From the NCBI GenBank assembly GCA_018127085.1, contig CM030724.1, forward strand, positions 124,001-188,000: a stretch of DNA of 64,000 nt, in the 5' to 3' direction. Position 1 is the first letter of the stretch. Every line of letters starts with the position of its first letter. This document shows, one piece after another, positions 37,929 to 49,497 of this stretch. Below the pieces are notes generated by a model. It had not been told where the DNA came from. It did not search any database and saw nothing but the letters and a program-made list of their open reading frames with translations. The DNA comes from Pneumocystis sp. 'macacae' (taxonomy: Eukaryota; Ascomycota; Pneumocystomycetes; Pneumocystales; Pneumocystaceae). The position numbers and the translations under genes were made by a program.

Positions 37929-39012
37929 TTCTGTGACACAATAAATACTATTGATTTAAACAAAGATCAAAATAGAGTCTACACAAGTATTTCACTATTC
38001 AAAGTTCTAATTGTTGTAAAAAATAGTCCAATGCTTATTAATAAATGCTAAAAAGATACCACCTTTAAAGAAGTTATATTTTTCTGAAAACAAAAACTTT
38101 TCCCTAATATATTAAAAAAACCTCTAAACACAACAAATCTCTAGAACTGTCTAATCCTAGAATACGTTTCCAATTCACAATAATAAACGTATATAGAAAT
38201 AAATGTTCTATAAAATAGAGCAAAAACGTTTTCTTAAGATAGTCAAATAAGGATACTATTATTTTTTAAAAATTTAAATAACTTTAAAGAGAATTTTTAT
38301 TCAAAAACAACAGTTTTAGTACCAAGTTTTTTTGAACTTTCACTTTGAAAACTTTCCTTCTCCTTTATGAACTCTATGAAATAAATATATCCTAATATTT
38401 CACTATTTTTCTCTTTAAAACCTTTTTTATTTTAATTTTTTAGTCGTTCAAAATAACTAACGTCTGAGAAGTATGGCAAAATTATAGCGGTTACTATGAT
38501 TAATGGTGTTGCTACAGTAACGTTCATAGACGACAAAGAACGAGTAAAGAAAATCTTAAAATCAGAAAAACTTAAAATCACACAGAAATATAAAAATATT
38601 GATAGTTTTAAATACAAAATACGTTCTTTTATAACTATTGTATAAAGAAAGACCCGTTTATCTGGTTTCAATTTTTTTTTAAAATCATTAATTAACTTTA
38701 TATATATATAGAAAATTAAGATTATATGAAACACTTATTGGGTTAAATCACAGCTTTTAAAGATATTATAGATAAAAAGTACCCTTGTGTAGTTTGTTTT
38801 CAAAACACTGTTATTTTAAAGCACATATATAGCAAATTATTTGAAAAATTGTCACTGGTCTACAATTTGTTTAAACGATTGGTTTCAAAGCTTTATTCTA
38901 TACTTTTTATAAATAAGATATAAAAAATTTTTTCTTTTCTCTCGTTTTCTTCCAGAAAACACTAATTTTAAACGAAAACTAACATATTAATTTTAATATT
39001 TTAAATATACAC
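37929..39012. other. 1.1-kb divergent intergenic region, PCF11 and complex I subunit
   Basis: Mostly very AT-rich, no large gene. One short minus-strand frame near 38440-38550 stands out by higher GC and is listed separately. Confidence 0.4.
38439..38540 (-). CDS. Possible micro-protein or last exon with one membrane span
   Basis: In a minus-strand frame ending in TAA near 38440, a segment reading MNVTVATPLIIVTAIILP then YFSDVSYFERLKN has a plausible single transmembrane helix, and its GC content is higher than the surrounding intergenic DNA, as coding exons are here. An upstream exon may exist (open frame to 38734 but AT-biased). I do not recognise the family. Weak evidence. Confidence 0.3.
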
Positions 39013-41501
39013 ATGTTTTTTATGAGAAACTGGCGTATACATATACGAAATGGAACGTTTACATCTTTCACAAAACGTGCATTTTCTATGAATCATATTT
39101 TAAAAGTGGAAGTAGAGATAGAGATTGACGGAAAACCAATCATGATTGAACAAGGATCTGTATTGGTATGTACATAAACATGTTAATAATCTTTTATGTA
39201 AGACAATAAATGGAATAGATTCAAGCATGCGAAAAAGCAGGGATTCAAATACCTCGATTTTGCTATCATGAACGTCTACAAATTGCCGGTAACTGTCGTA
39301 TGTGCCTAGTAGAAGTGGAAAAAGCACCTAAACCTGTTGCAAGTTGTGCAATGCCTGTAATGCCGGGGATGAAAATAAAAACTAATTCACAAATGGTCCA
39401 TAAAGCACGTGAGGGTGTTATGGAATTTCTACTTGCAAATCATCCTTTAGACTGCCGTAAGATATTAAAAAGATTTATTCAGACATACTGAAAATATAAG
39501 CTATTTGTGATCAAGGGGGAGAATGTGATCTTCAGGATCAATCTATGCGTTATGGATCAGACCGGGGACGGTTTCATGAGCATGTAGGAAAACGTGCAGT
39601 TGAAGATAAGGATCTTGGTCCTCTTATAAAGACTACAATGACAAGGTTTTACTATGTATATTATAATATACTAATTTCTGATTATCTTTAGATGTATTCA
39701 TTGTACTCGTTGTGTTCGTTTTGCAAACGAGCTTGCCGGTGCTACGGAATTAGGTACTACTGGACGAGGTAATGATATGCAGGTATATATTTTTCATTAT
39801 TTAAACTATTTTAATTAATTTATCTAGATTGGTACATATCTCCAGACCCATCTTAATTCTGAAATGTCTGGAAATATTATTGATTTATGTCCAGTAGGCG
39901 CACTTACATCAAAACCTTATGCTTTTCGTGCTCGTCCATGGGAATTAAAACGAACAGACTCCATTGACATACACGATGCTGTTGGGTCTTCTATTTCCGT
40001 GAATAGTCGTGGACTAGAAGTTATGCGAATTCTACCAAGACTTAATAATGATGTTAACGAAGAATGGATCAATGACAAAACACGATTTGCAAATGATGGA
40101 TTAAAAATTCAACGCTTAGAAATTCCTCTTATTCGAAAAAATGATAAATATATCCCTGCAACATGGGATCAAGCATTACGTGAAATCTCATCCGCCTATA
40201 AACGCATCTCACCTGTAGGTGATGAATTTAAAGCAATCTCTGGTCATTTAGCTGATGCAGAATCGTTGGTTTGTCTGAAAGATTTAACAAATCGCTTAGG
40301 ATCTGAAAATCTTGCTCTTGATCAACCCCAAGGAAATGAGCCTCTTCCACATGGAGTTGATATTAGAACAAATTATTTGTTTAATTCTACTATACGAGGG
40401 ATTGAGAAAGCTGATTTTATTCTGCTCGTGGGGACAAATCCTCGTCATGAAGCAGCTGTTCTCAACTCTAGAATTAGGAAATCATGGCTTCGTTCTAATA
40501 ATATTGAAATTGCTATGGTTGGAGAAAACCCATTAACTACTTATCATTATGAACATATTGGGAATAATGCTATTGCTCTAAAAGATGCATTAGACGGAAA
40601 TATTGGACAAAAATTGAAAAAATGTAAAAAACCTATGATTATTATTGGAAGTGCTGTTGCAGAACAACCAGACGCCAAATTTATTTATGAGACTATTGGA
40701 AAATTTATTAATAAAAATAAAGATGTTTTTTTAACATCAGAATGGAATGGATATAACGTCTTGCAAAGAGTATGAAAATAATTTTATTTTATATTATAAT
40801 CTAACCTAATATTAAGGTTGCATCTAGAAATGCAGCATATGATATTGGATTCGTGACATCGTCACCTAAAACAGCATCTGTTAAACCAAAGTTTATTTAT
40901 CTTCTTGGAGCAGATGAATTTGCTGCTGAAGATATTCCAGAAGATTCATTTGTTATATACCAAGGTCATCATGGAGATCTTGGAGCACAATATGCAGACG
41001 TAATCTTACCTAGTTGTGCATATACAGAGCAATCTGGGACGTATGTTAATGTTGAAGGAAGAACACAAATTACGCGGACAGCAATAAATTCACCAGGTGT
41101 TGCTCGTGAAAATTGGAAAATAATCAGAGCATTATCTGAATACCTTAGTGTAACTCTTCCATATGATGGTATATTTTTAAAATATATATGTGATTATACT
41201 TATATCTTTTAAGATATTCATGATTTGCGTAACAGAATGAATCAAATTGCGCCTTCTTTAACTCGTTATAATGTTATCGAGTCATGCTCTATGTCAGATC
41301 TTGGTATAAAGGTTCAAATACAGGATCACAACAAAGAATCACAAGTAATCGGTCATACACTTATGAATCCAATCACAGATTTTTATTTAACAGATGTCAT
41401 TTCACGAAAGTAAGTTTTCTCCTTTTTTTCTAAATTTTATAATTTTTAGTTCAAAAACAATGGCAAAATGTTCAGCCCATTTCTCAAAAAAAGGATTGTA
41501 A
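39013..41501 (+). CDS. Mitochondrial complex I 75-kDa subunit (NDUFS1)
   Basis: Start ATG 39013, followed by a basic Ser/Arg-rich presequence ([20 protein letters not shown]). Seven exons; last exon [16 protein letters not shown] ends TAA at 41501. Iron-sulfur ligands are in place: [15 protein letters not shown]...C for the 2Fe-2S cluster, the [15 protein letters not shown] motif restored by an intron near 39460-39501, and [10 protein letters not shown]. The molybdopterin-fold part contains [40 protein letters not shown] and LLGADEF, then [33 protein letters not shown]. It is the largest hydrophilic subunit of NADH dehydrogenase, carrying electrons from FMN. A functional complex I is implied, unlike in fission yeast or baker's yeast. 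Confidence 0.95.
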
Positions 41502-41721
41502 GACAAAATATCTTATTAATGTATTAGTCATTATCTTTATCACTTTTTATTAAAAATTATTCATAGAATATTTGATACTATAAAAATACTAAGTCATTAG
41601 TAATCAATTCTGCTTTCTCTATGTATTATTGTATATACTTATTTAATTAATAATCTGTTTATTCATATATATTTATGTATTTTTTTGCATTTTAAGTCTT
41701 TTTATTCATGATACCGATAAC

Positions 41722-42515
41722 ATGATTTTCCGAATCTTATACATTCTTTCAATATTTGCAAGTTTCATACTCTCAATAAATTTAAAAGGTTCTATTCTTC
41801 CGAATAATTTTCTCCCTTCAACAAAAAATTTGTCTCCTTCTACAGTTATTTTATTATCTTCTACAAATATCTTAAAAAAAACACATCCGACATCTGAAGG
41901 GCATTTTCATATTAAAAATGTCGAAAAAGGTTCCTATTTATTAGAAGTTTTAAGCCTTAATTATCAATTTGATCCATTGAGGATCGATATTTTTTCTATT
42001 GAAGAGGCATTAGCAAAAGGATTAAATATATCTACCGAAAATCAAGAAACCCTACTTCCTATATTGATTCAAGTATATCAAATACAAAGAGGTCATGCAT
42101 GGGACGATTTCGGCTCAAGAATGCCATATCCAATACAGCTTAGTCCCACGGGTGTAGAATCTTATGATGCTGTAAGTATATTTAACATCTAGAGTAAATT
42201 TTAAAAATATATAGAAACATGAATCTCTAAAGATTTTATCACTTTTTAAAAACCCTATGGTTCAGATTATTATTGTAACAATGATTTCATTGTTCATTTT
42301 CCCGAAATTAATGACTATATTAGGTATTTTATTAATCAAATAAAATGCTTATTAATTAATTTAAAGATGCAGAACAACTATCAGAATATCAAAGAATGAA
42401 TTCAAAACGAGAAAAAAACAGCCTTTCAGATGGAACCCAAGACATCAAAATGGCACCACAACTTTCTAACAAAACGTTTAAAACTTCAAAACCACAAAAT
42501 AATAAGGCATATTAA
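41722..42515 (+). CDS. EMC7: ER membrane protein complex subunit 7 (EMC7)
   Basis: Start ATG 41722 with signal peptide MIFRILYILSIFASFILSIN. Three exons; introns near 42172-42216 and 42322-42364. The lumenal beta-sandwich has TSEGHFHIKNVEKGSYLLEV and LSLNYQFDPLRID. A C-terminal span reads FKNPMVQIIIVTMISLFIF PKLM, typical of EMC7 (DUF2012). The tail is polar. The EMC inserts tail-anchored and multipass membrane proteins in the ER. About 230 residues, as expected. It follows the complex I gene by 220 bp and converges on the SF3B2 gene. Confidence 0.88.
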
Positions 42516-42590
42516 TTCTGAAAGAATTTATTTTGAGAAATGTACATAATGCATATATGGAATTATTTTTTCTAAAATATAAAAACATAA

Positions 42591-44757
42591 CTAAAAATTG
42601 AACTTCTCCTTTTTCTGTTGATTTGTTTTTCTTTGTCGTTTCGCATTTTGCTTGGCTGCCTGTTCTGCAACCATTTCTGACAAGTCTTCATTCCAGCCCT
42701 TAGGGTCTATGCGTTGTATCCTTTGCGCCTCTTCATATTTTTCTCTAAGCTGTTGTTCAGCTAAAGAACGATTATTTTCGTTTTCTAGAAGTGATGGATC
42801 GAGAGAAACATCAACACCATTTTTCTTCTAAATGTACAATTAATATATGAAAAAAAAAGCAAATATATAACCTTGCGTGGCTCTGGAGCACCAAGAACAG
42901 GATGCTTATTTACATCAGATAAATCGTAAATATATTCACTAATAAAAATTAAAATAAAACTTATGAATATAAACTTAGTTTTTCATGCCTTCCCATGAAC
43001 CCTTTTATCCGTGATTGTTGTTCTGCAATAGGTTGATAAAATGTTTTTCCAGAATCAACCTCAACATCAGAAACTCTAAGCATTATTAATACTATTATGA
43101 TATTAATTAAACAATAGTTACCTTTGTTTCCTTAATTCAATGTATTCTGGAGTTTCAATGCCACTAGGAACAGACGATACCATTCCAGATGGTGTTTCTA
43201 CGCCTGAAGACGTTTCAATACCATCAAGTAGTTCTTGACTAGTTAAATCAGAATCTCTGCCTTCATCTTCCCTATATTCTTCATCTTCTTCTTCCGATTC
43301 ATCTTCTATATCTTCGAGTTGTCCCCATAATTGCTTTTCAACAGGCTCACCAGACTAAAATATTTAGAATTATAATATATAACAAAAAACCTACATCAGG
43401 AGGTGGCTGAGGATGAACTATACCAAATACATCACCATATAATGGTCTATTAAATTCGTCAACAGGCGGTTTTCCCCACCCTCCAGGATGAAATCCAAAT
43501 TGAGCACTGAATAATATTAAAAAAGAAAAAGACAATAAAATATACCCAGAAGGAATTGGCGCATTAAGACCAGGTATCTTTAGCGCAGGATAACTGGGTG
43601 GAGGCCCAAAACGTTGCATATTAATTAACCATGGAGGAGGAGCGCCAGGAGGAATATTTAAAGCTTCTTTAAGTTCATCAGAAAGATCACCAGGTCTCTT
43701 TTCTCTAAGATTTGTCTCAAATTCCTTTCCTTCATAATAAACTTCACCATATTCAGTCATAGGTGGTTTGGTCTGAAATCTAAAAAATGCATTATATAAT
43801 TTTTGATAATCAATATCAAGTTTTCCCATCCTCGGTTGTACTCTAGCACGCATCTTTTGCCTAAGAGTTTGATTGTCTTCTCTTTCCCTCACAGAATCCC
43901 TCATTTCCATAATGCCCGTAGCACGAATGAAATCAGGAAGCTCAAATGGAGGTTTTTCAATACCTCTTTTAGATGCTAAGTAGTCTCTTTTTTGCGCCCA
44001 ATGTCCTGGAACAGGAATTGTATTCCTATATGCTTTAAGATGGGCAAGAAGCTTAGGATCTTGAGCAGATACATCGAACCACTAAGTATTTTTGTTAATA
44101 AAAAAAACAGATTTACTAAACAAATATACTTCTACAACTTCCGGATTCTTAACAAGCTGCTTTAACTCTGCTACACTTAATCTGTTTTGTCTTCGAGCTT
44201 TCTTTCGACTAAGTTTTTTAGGTGTTTCTTCTTCCTCTTCAGAAATATTATCATCCGAATAAAAAATTTCCCCTTTTTCCATATTCACATCACCTTGATC
44301 TTCCTAGGACGGAATAAAATTCTTTTATATTCAAAATAAATATCCACTTACTTTATAAGAAGCATTAAACTTATCAAAAACACTTTTAAACGTAATATAC
44401 ATAGGATCATTCTCATCTAACGTGAAGGAATCAACAGTAGAACCACTGTACCGACTCTTTTCTTCATATTTGTGAGGTTTATAGGATCCTTTTTGCAAAT
44501 CTAGAGATTTATCAATTACAATCTAACAAAAATATAAGCATCTATATTTTTAATATATTTAAATGCAAAAAGAACAAGATAAAAAGAAGAAAACGCACAT
44601 TATTTAAACTGTTATCTAAAATATCCGATTTATTCTTTTCTTTTGCTTTTTTACGCAATTTTTTCTCTCGTCGAATCTGTGCTTTTGTTTTAAATTGATT
44701 TTTCCCATTTTCTTGAATTACAAGGTTATTTAAAACTGGGCTTTCAACACTCGGCAT
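42591..44757 (-). CDS. Splicing factor SF3B2/Cus1/Sap145
   Basis: Starts at ATG 44757 and ends TAG at 42593-42591; about nine exons. Diagnostic SF3B2 text: RKKARRQNRLSVAELKQLV, WFDVSAQDPKLLAHLKAYRN TIPVPGHW, AQKRDYLASKRGIEKPPFEL PDFI, RQKMRARVQPRMGKLDIDYQ, the PSP domain LSDELKEALNIPPGAPPPWL with RFGPPPSYPALKIPGLNAPI, and FGFHPGGWGKPPVDEFNRPL YG. The C-terminus includes an acidic tract and GIETPSG-type repeats (EGIETSSGVETPSGMVSSVP near 43230-43150). It is part of U2 snRNP and contacts the branch-point region of introns, fitting for such an intron-dense genome. Complete. Confidence 0.94.
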
Positions 44758-46003
44758 TTCTAATACTCTGTTATCAAAATACTGCAGTTCTACTGCATTT
44801 AAACGGAATTTTAGAGTCTATTCCCAGTTTTTGTTTAATTTTTTAACTGAATCGATATCTTGAAACCGTAATATAGGTATACAGATTAAAATAGATTAAA
44901 ACTGTTTTTATTTAAAAACAAATTATAAATAATATTTTTACTTTTAAAAGTAGAAATATATGTTTTTTATTTTCTTATCTATTTTTATTCTAATATTAAT
45001 ATTTAACATTATTTATCAGTTAAATTTTAGAAAACATAGATTCAATTTCAAGTTCTCATTTTAAAGAAATTATACATTCATTTAAATATATATTTCTAAA
45101 AATAAAAGAATATAACTTGTATATATATATATATATTCATATATATATTGTTACTTTTTATAATTGAACTTATTAAAAAGTTAAAAAAAGAAAAAAAATA
45201 TTCAACATATCTTTATAAATATATATACAAAATATTATTAAATTTTACATTTAAAAGAAATTCCATAATTTATTTTATTCCTTCCTAATTGTAAGATTAT
45301 TATTATTAATTTTTACAGAAAAACAGATGTATAAAATATAAATATTCTATTTAAAAAATAAAATTTAGTTTTTTCGTTTTTTTTTTTTTTCAAATCAATT
45401 GCAACTTCTACTATATTAACCAATAATAATCAATAATATAACGATACATTATTTCCTATATAAAACAAGTTCGATTCATCAAATTTAAAAAAGAAAAATT
45501 ATTTTATATTCTAAAAAATATATTCTTATATTTTTTATCATATTAAAAATAAAACATAACTAAATTATCTTCTACAAAAATATCTTAGATTTAATAATAA
45601 AATAACATAAAAAATCATATATGAAAAGTATAAATTACTAAATTCAATCAAAAAAAAACATTTTTAAATATTAAAAGTATTTATACTTAATGATACCTCG
45701 AATAAAGCAATAAAAAAAATGAAAATATATAAAATTATAATACATTTTAACTAACATATATTTCTAAAAGAGAAACCTACACTTTTTACTTATATTTATT
45801 AGCTCTTATTTACCTCTTATTTTTAACTTTTTTCATTAAAACGTACGGAGCTACATGATATAGAACTATTTATTAATTATTCTAAAAAAATTAAAAAATA
45901 AGAGTAAAAAAAACACGTGTCTTAAACAGAAAAGTGAATACAGAAACATTGGTTTAACGTAATATTTTTTTCAAAAAAAGCATGTTTTTTTTTCTTTCTA
46001 AAA
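44758..46003. other. 1.2-kb AT-rich divergent intergenic region
   Basis: Extremely AT-rich (roughly 15-18% GC by eye), with (AT)n at 45121-45135 and several A/T runs. No gene. Promoters of SF3B2 and YHM2 genes lie at its ends. Confidence 0.5.
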
Positions 46004-47296
46004 ATGAAAATTATAAATATTGAAGAAAAAAAAGAATATATCAGAAAACCTATTTCATTTTTCAATATAATTATTGGGGCCGTTCTGAACATGTTTGAAG
46101 TATCAACTCTTGGACAGCCTTTTGAGGGTTCGCCTTGTTTTTAACATTATTTTATCTCATTTATCTACAGTAATTAAGGTAGAGTATTTTGTTTTAAACA
46201 AAAAAATCCAATTCCCAGAATGAATCTTATAAATACGCCTAGACACATATGGCAGCAAATAGGGAAGATTCTATTGGTACAAGTATTAAGAAAATATGGA
46301 GCAGAGGACATATTTTAGGATTTTATCAAGGGTTAATTCCATGGGTTATTACTCTTGAATATTTGATACCTAGAATTTATAATTCTTAGGCATGGATTGA
46401 AGCGTCCACTAAAGGAGGAGTATTACTATTTACAGCAACTATGGTAGAATATTATGCACAAACTATGGGTGCAAGCCCTTTTGTCTCAGGCATCATTGGT
46501 GGGATGAGTGGAGGTATTGCACAAGCGTACGTTACGGTATCGATATTAATTGATACATCATGTTCTTATAAAAAACAGGTTGGCTTTTGTACTTTTATGA
46601 AAACTGTTGAGTGAGTATTGATAATTTTCTGCATATTTTTTATAAAAACTAGAATAACACGAACAAAAAAAAAAAGTAAAGGGGTTAAAATACCAAATAC
46701 ATATGAAATATTTATGGATAAATATCGTAAAGAAGGTATTCGTGGTATTAACAGAGGGGCGAATGCAGGTTATAAAAATGACATTATATTTATACAAATT
46801 CTAATTATGAATAGTTGCTCTTCGTCAAATGACAAATTGGGGAAGTCGTATTGGATTTAGTCGTCTTATTGAGTCTCAAATAAAAATACTTAAAAACAAA
46901 GATCCTTCAGAAGAGCTTTCTGCATTAGAGAAGATTCTTGCTAGCTTTCTTGCGGGTGGACTTTCATGCTGGAATCAACCCGTTGAAGTATTTTTAAAGA
47001 GACCAATACACTGTATATATTTATTATGAGTAGGTTGTACGAATAGAAATGCAATCGGCAAAAATAGATTCTAATCGTCCTTCTAAATTGGGAATAATTT
47101 CAACATTGAAGTATATTTATAAAGAAAATGGAATTCAAGGACTTTATAGGCATATTTTTCTATTAACATTTTTCTTACTAACTTTTTAAACAGAGGAGTT
47201 ACTCCAAGAATAGGTCTAAGTGTTTGGCAAACAATTTGTATGGTTGCTCTTGGTGATATGGTTAATACACAACAAAAATCGGTATCCCTGTTCTGA
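46004..47296 (+). CDS. YHM2: Mitochondrial citrate/oxoglutarate carrier Yhm2
   Basis: Start ATG 46004, stop ends 47296; about nine exons, including an 8-nt exon at 46171-46178 flanked by introns 46128-46170 and 46179-46242, and a GC-AG intron at 47150-47193. Splicing yields [111 protein letters not shown] and [15 protein letters not shown]. These lines match Yhm2, a member of the SLC25 family that exchanges citrate for 2-oxoglutarate and supports cytosolic NADPH. Six-helix, three-repeat architecture is complete. The signature P-x-[DE] is QPFE in repeat 1, as in Yhm2 orthologues. Confidence 0.92.
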
Positions 47297-47960
47297 CCAT
47301 TTGCTAGGCTAAGCAATATATAAAAAAATAAAAAAAAAGCTAAATACCATTTAACGTTCATTAATTATTTATGTAATAACATACAATATATAGATCTTGT
47401 CTCTGATCTATCAGTTTCTAGTATAATTTATACAGCTATCATGTAATTGTTGACACAATCCATTATAACTTCCACATTGATGTATTAATATTACAAATAA
47501 CAATTTTTTCTTATTAAAAAAAATCTTCAATAACATAATGATTCAAAATTGAATAAATAATGGAATACCTATTTATAGAATTCATTAATATTTATAATGT
47601 TTTGAGATTAAAAAGAGAAAAAGCTCAATATTGTTAAAATATATTAAATAATTAAAAACAAATGTTTATGGTCCAACAAATAACAGCTCACTGACATCAT
47701 ATGAAATTATATAAACAAAAGAAAAATACAGATCCATAAAATTATAAAATATTTAATTCCTTTTCTTATTTATAAATAAAGAATCCTAAAATTAGTGTTA
47801 AGAATAAAATAGATAATATATAACAAGTAAAAATATTAAATGAACAGATATATGAGTAATTATAAACTGTAGAAATTGTATAATAATTTATGTAAAAACA
47901 TGATTCATATACTTTTTAAGATATAAAGATATACGTAAATAAATAAATCTTAAATAGATG
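47297..47960. other. Tail-to-tail spacer
   Basis: 660 bp, AT-rich, between YHM2 and the Ser-rich protein gene; no feature seen. Confidence 0.45.
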
Positions 47961-48928
47961 TTTAACTAAATAATAAACCATTTACAGCTGCTTCTAGCTG
48001 CTTTTCCGCAAGCTCAACATTCTTAGCTTCTCTTTCCGATTTATAAACCAACTTTTGCCATTCAAACATAGACAACCGTTTTTCCTTTAAAACCCCCTTA
48101 GATTTCTCGTCTAAAAGAGACAATTCCTGATTCAAACGTAAAAACTAAAATACAAAATCAAAAAACAGAAGTATTATTTTTTTATTTGCAAACCTCTTTT
48201 TCCTGTTCCTCAACAGGTGATATAAATATTCGAGTCGACATCTCCCAAGAAAGTGTATTAGAAGGATTTTTATATAGCCGTGATTGTTGGAGACTTCCAG
48301 GCAAATTCTCTCGCGAAGAAGTATTTATATGATTCCGGAAACCCATAAACGATGAATCATGTACCGATAGATTACTAGAACCCACAGATGATTGTCGATA
48401 TGGTAAGTTCTCGCCTTTATAAACACTCAGCGATCCATAAGAAATCTGATCTTTCGCCATTTTATATGTCGAGTCTGCTGGCGAGTGCGGTAATGAAGAG
48501 TGATATCGAGAATCCAAGAAATTACGAGTTTTTTGATTATCAGAGCGAGGTGATGGTGATCTTGAGGTAAAATGCGAAAACTTCTCTCTAGGGGAAGTAC
48601 TTGAATCATGCTTTGAAGATAAAAAATGCTCAAAACTTTTAGAACCAGTACTTTTGAAAGGTGTTTTTAAATATTCTTTACGTCTGTCCAAATGCTCATT
48701 TGAATCCCTATCAAAAACAGAAAAACGAGCATTATTACTATATCTAGGAGACTGCAAAGGGGTATCAGAGGAAATACGGCCAGCACTATATGTATTTTTA
48801 TTCATGTTAATATGATGGTCATTCGTTCGATGATAAATATAATCTCGTCGAGAATCAAAAGGTTCTTTTGAAAATTTACGATTAATATAAGGGTCTCTAT
48901 CTCTAGAAAATTCAATACACGTTTCCAT
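47961..48928 (-). CDS. Ser/Arg-rich protein with short C-terminal coiled coil, unknown
   Basis: Starts at ATG 48928 (METCIEFSRDRDPYINRKFS) and ends TAA at 47963-47961; one intron near 48190-48145 joins PVEEQEKE to FLRLNQELSLLDEKSKGVLK. About 300 residues. The first 245 are Ser-, Arg-, Asn- and His-rich with SPR, SPS and SSP sites that would suit phosphorylation by proline-directed kinases. The final 60 residues (LKEKRLSMFEWQKLVYKSER, EAKNVELAEKQLEAAVNGLL) form an amphipathic helix, the only conserved-looking part. I do not recognise the family. GC content and frame integrity support a real gene. Confidence 0.75.
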
Positions 48929-49497
48929 AGAAAAAAATCTTACCTGTATTTTTCTTTCATCTTACATTTATCTAAGTCTTTTTGACATGATCCCGAAAAA
49001 ACATACGTGTTACTACAGCAACTAAGAATGATATTTTTCAAAAAAACATATATTATATAACAATTTAACACGTTTTCAAAGCACAAAAAACAATAGATAT
49101 AAAAAAATAGACATTTTAGACATTTTTTAATATTTTTTCAACCTCTCTTCCCATAAAAAATATATTCATCTTTAGTTAAGTATACCATTACTAAAGGCGC
49201 TCAAATATTTACACCAATATATAATATAGTTTATAATACTGAAATATATAGATTAGATATATATAATATATAAAAAAATATATATTCCTTTTTAATTTTA
49301 TTATAAACTTCAATAATAAAGAGAAATTTTTTTAAAAGTAAAAATACCTAAAAATACCATTTTAATATTATCATGCTACAATAAACGTAATCCGTTATAT
49401 TATGTCGACTAACCTTAATTTTTGTAAACCGTTATTTCAACAAAAACTAGCGGATTTATAACCAAATACAGTAAAAATACGTACAATAATCTAAATT
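48929..49497. promoter_or_regulatory. Divergent AT-rich promoter region
   Basis: About 570 bp between the Ser-rich protein and the Hook gene, very AT-rich. No motif recognised. Confidence 0.35.

Noticed and set aside
45121..45135. (AT)n tract as a functional element
   Set aside because: Simple low-complexity repeat common in such AT-rich DNA.
45468..45477. AGTTCGATTC resembling a tRNA B box
   Set aside because: No A box and no cloverleaf could be drawn around it.
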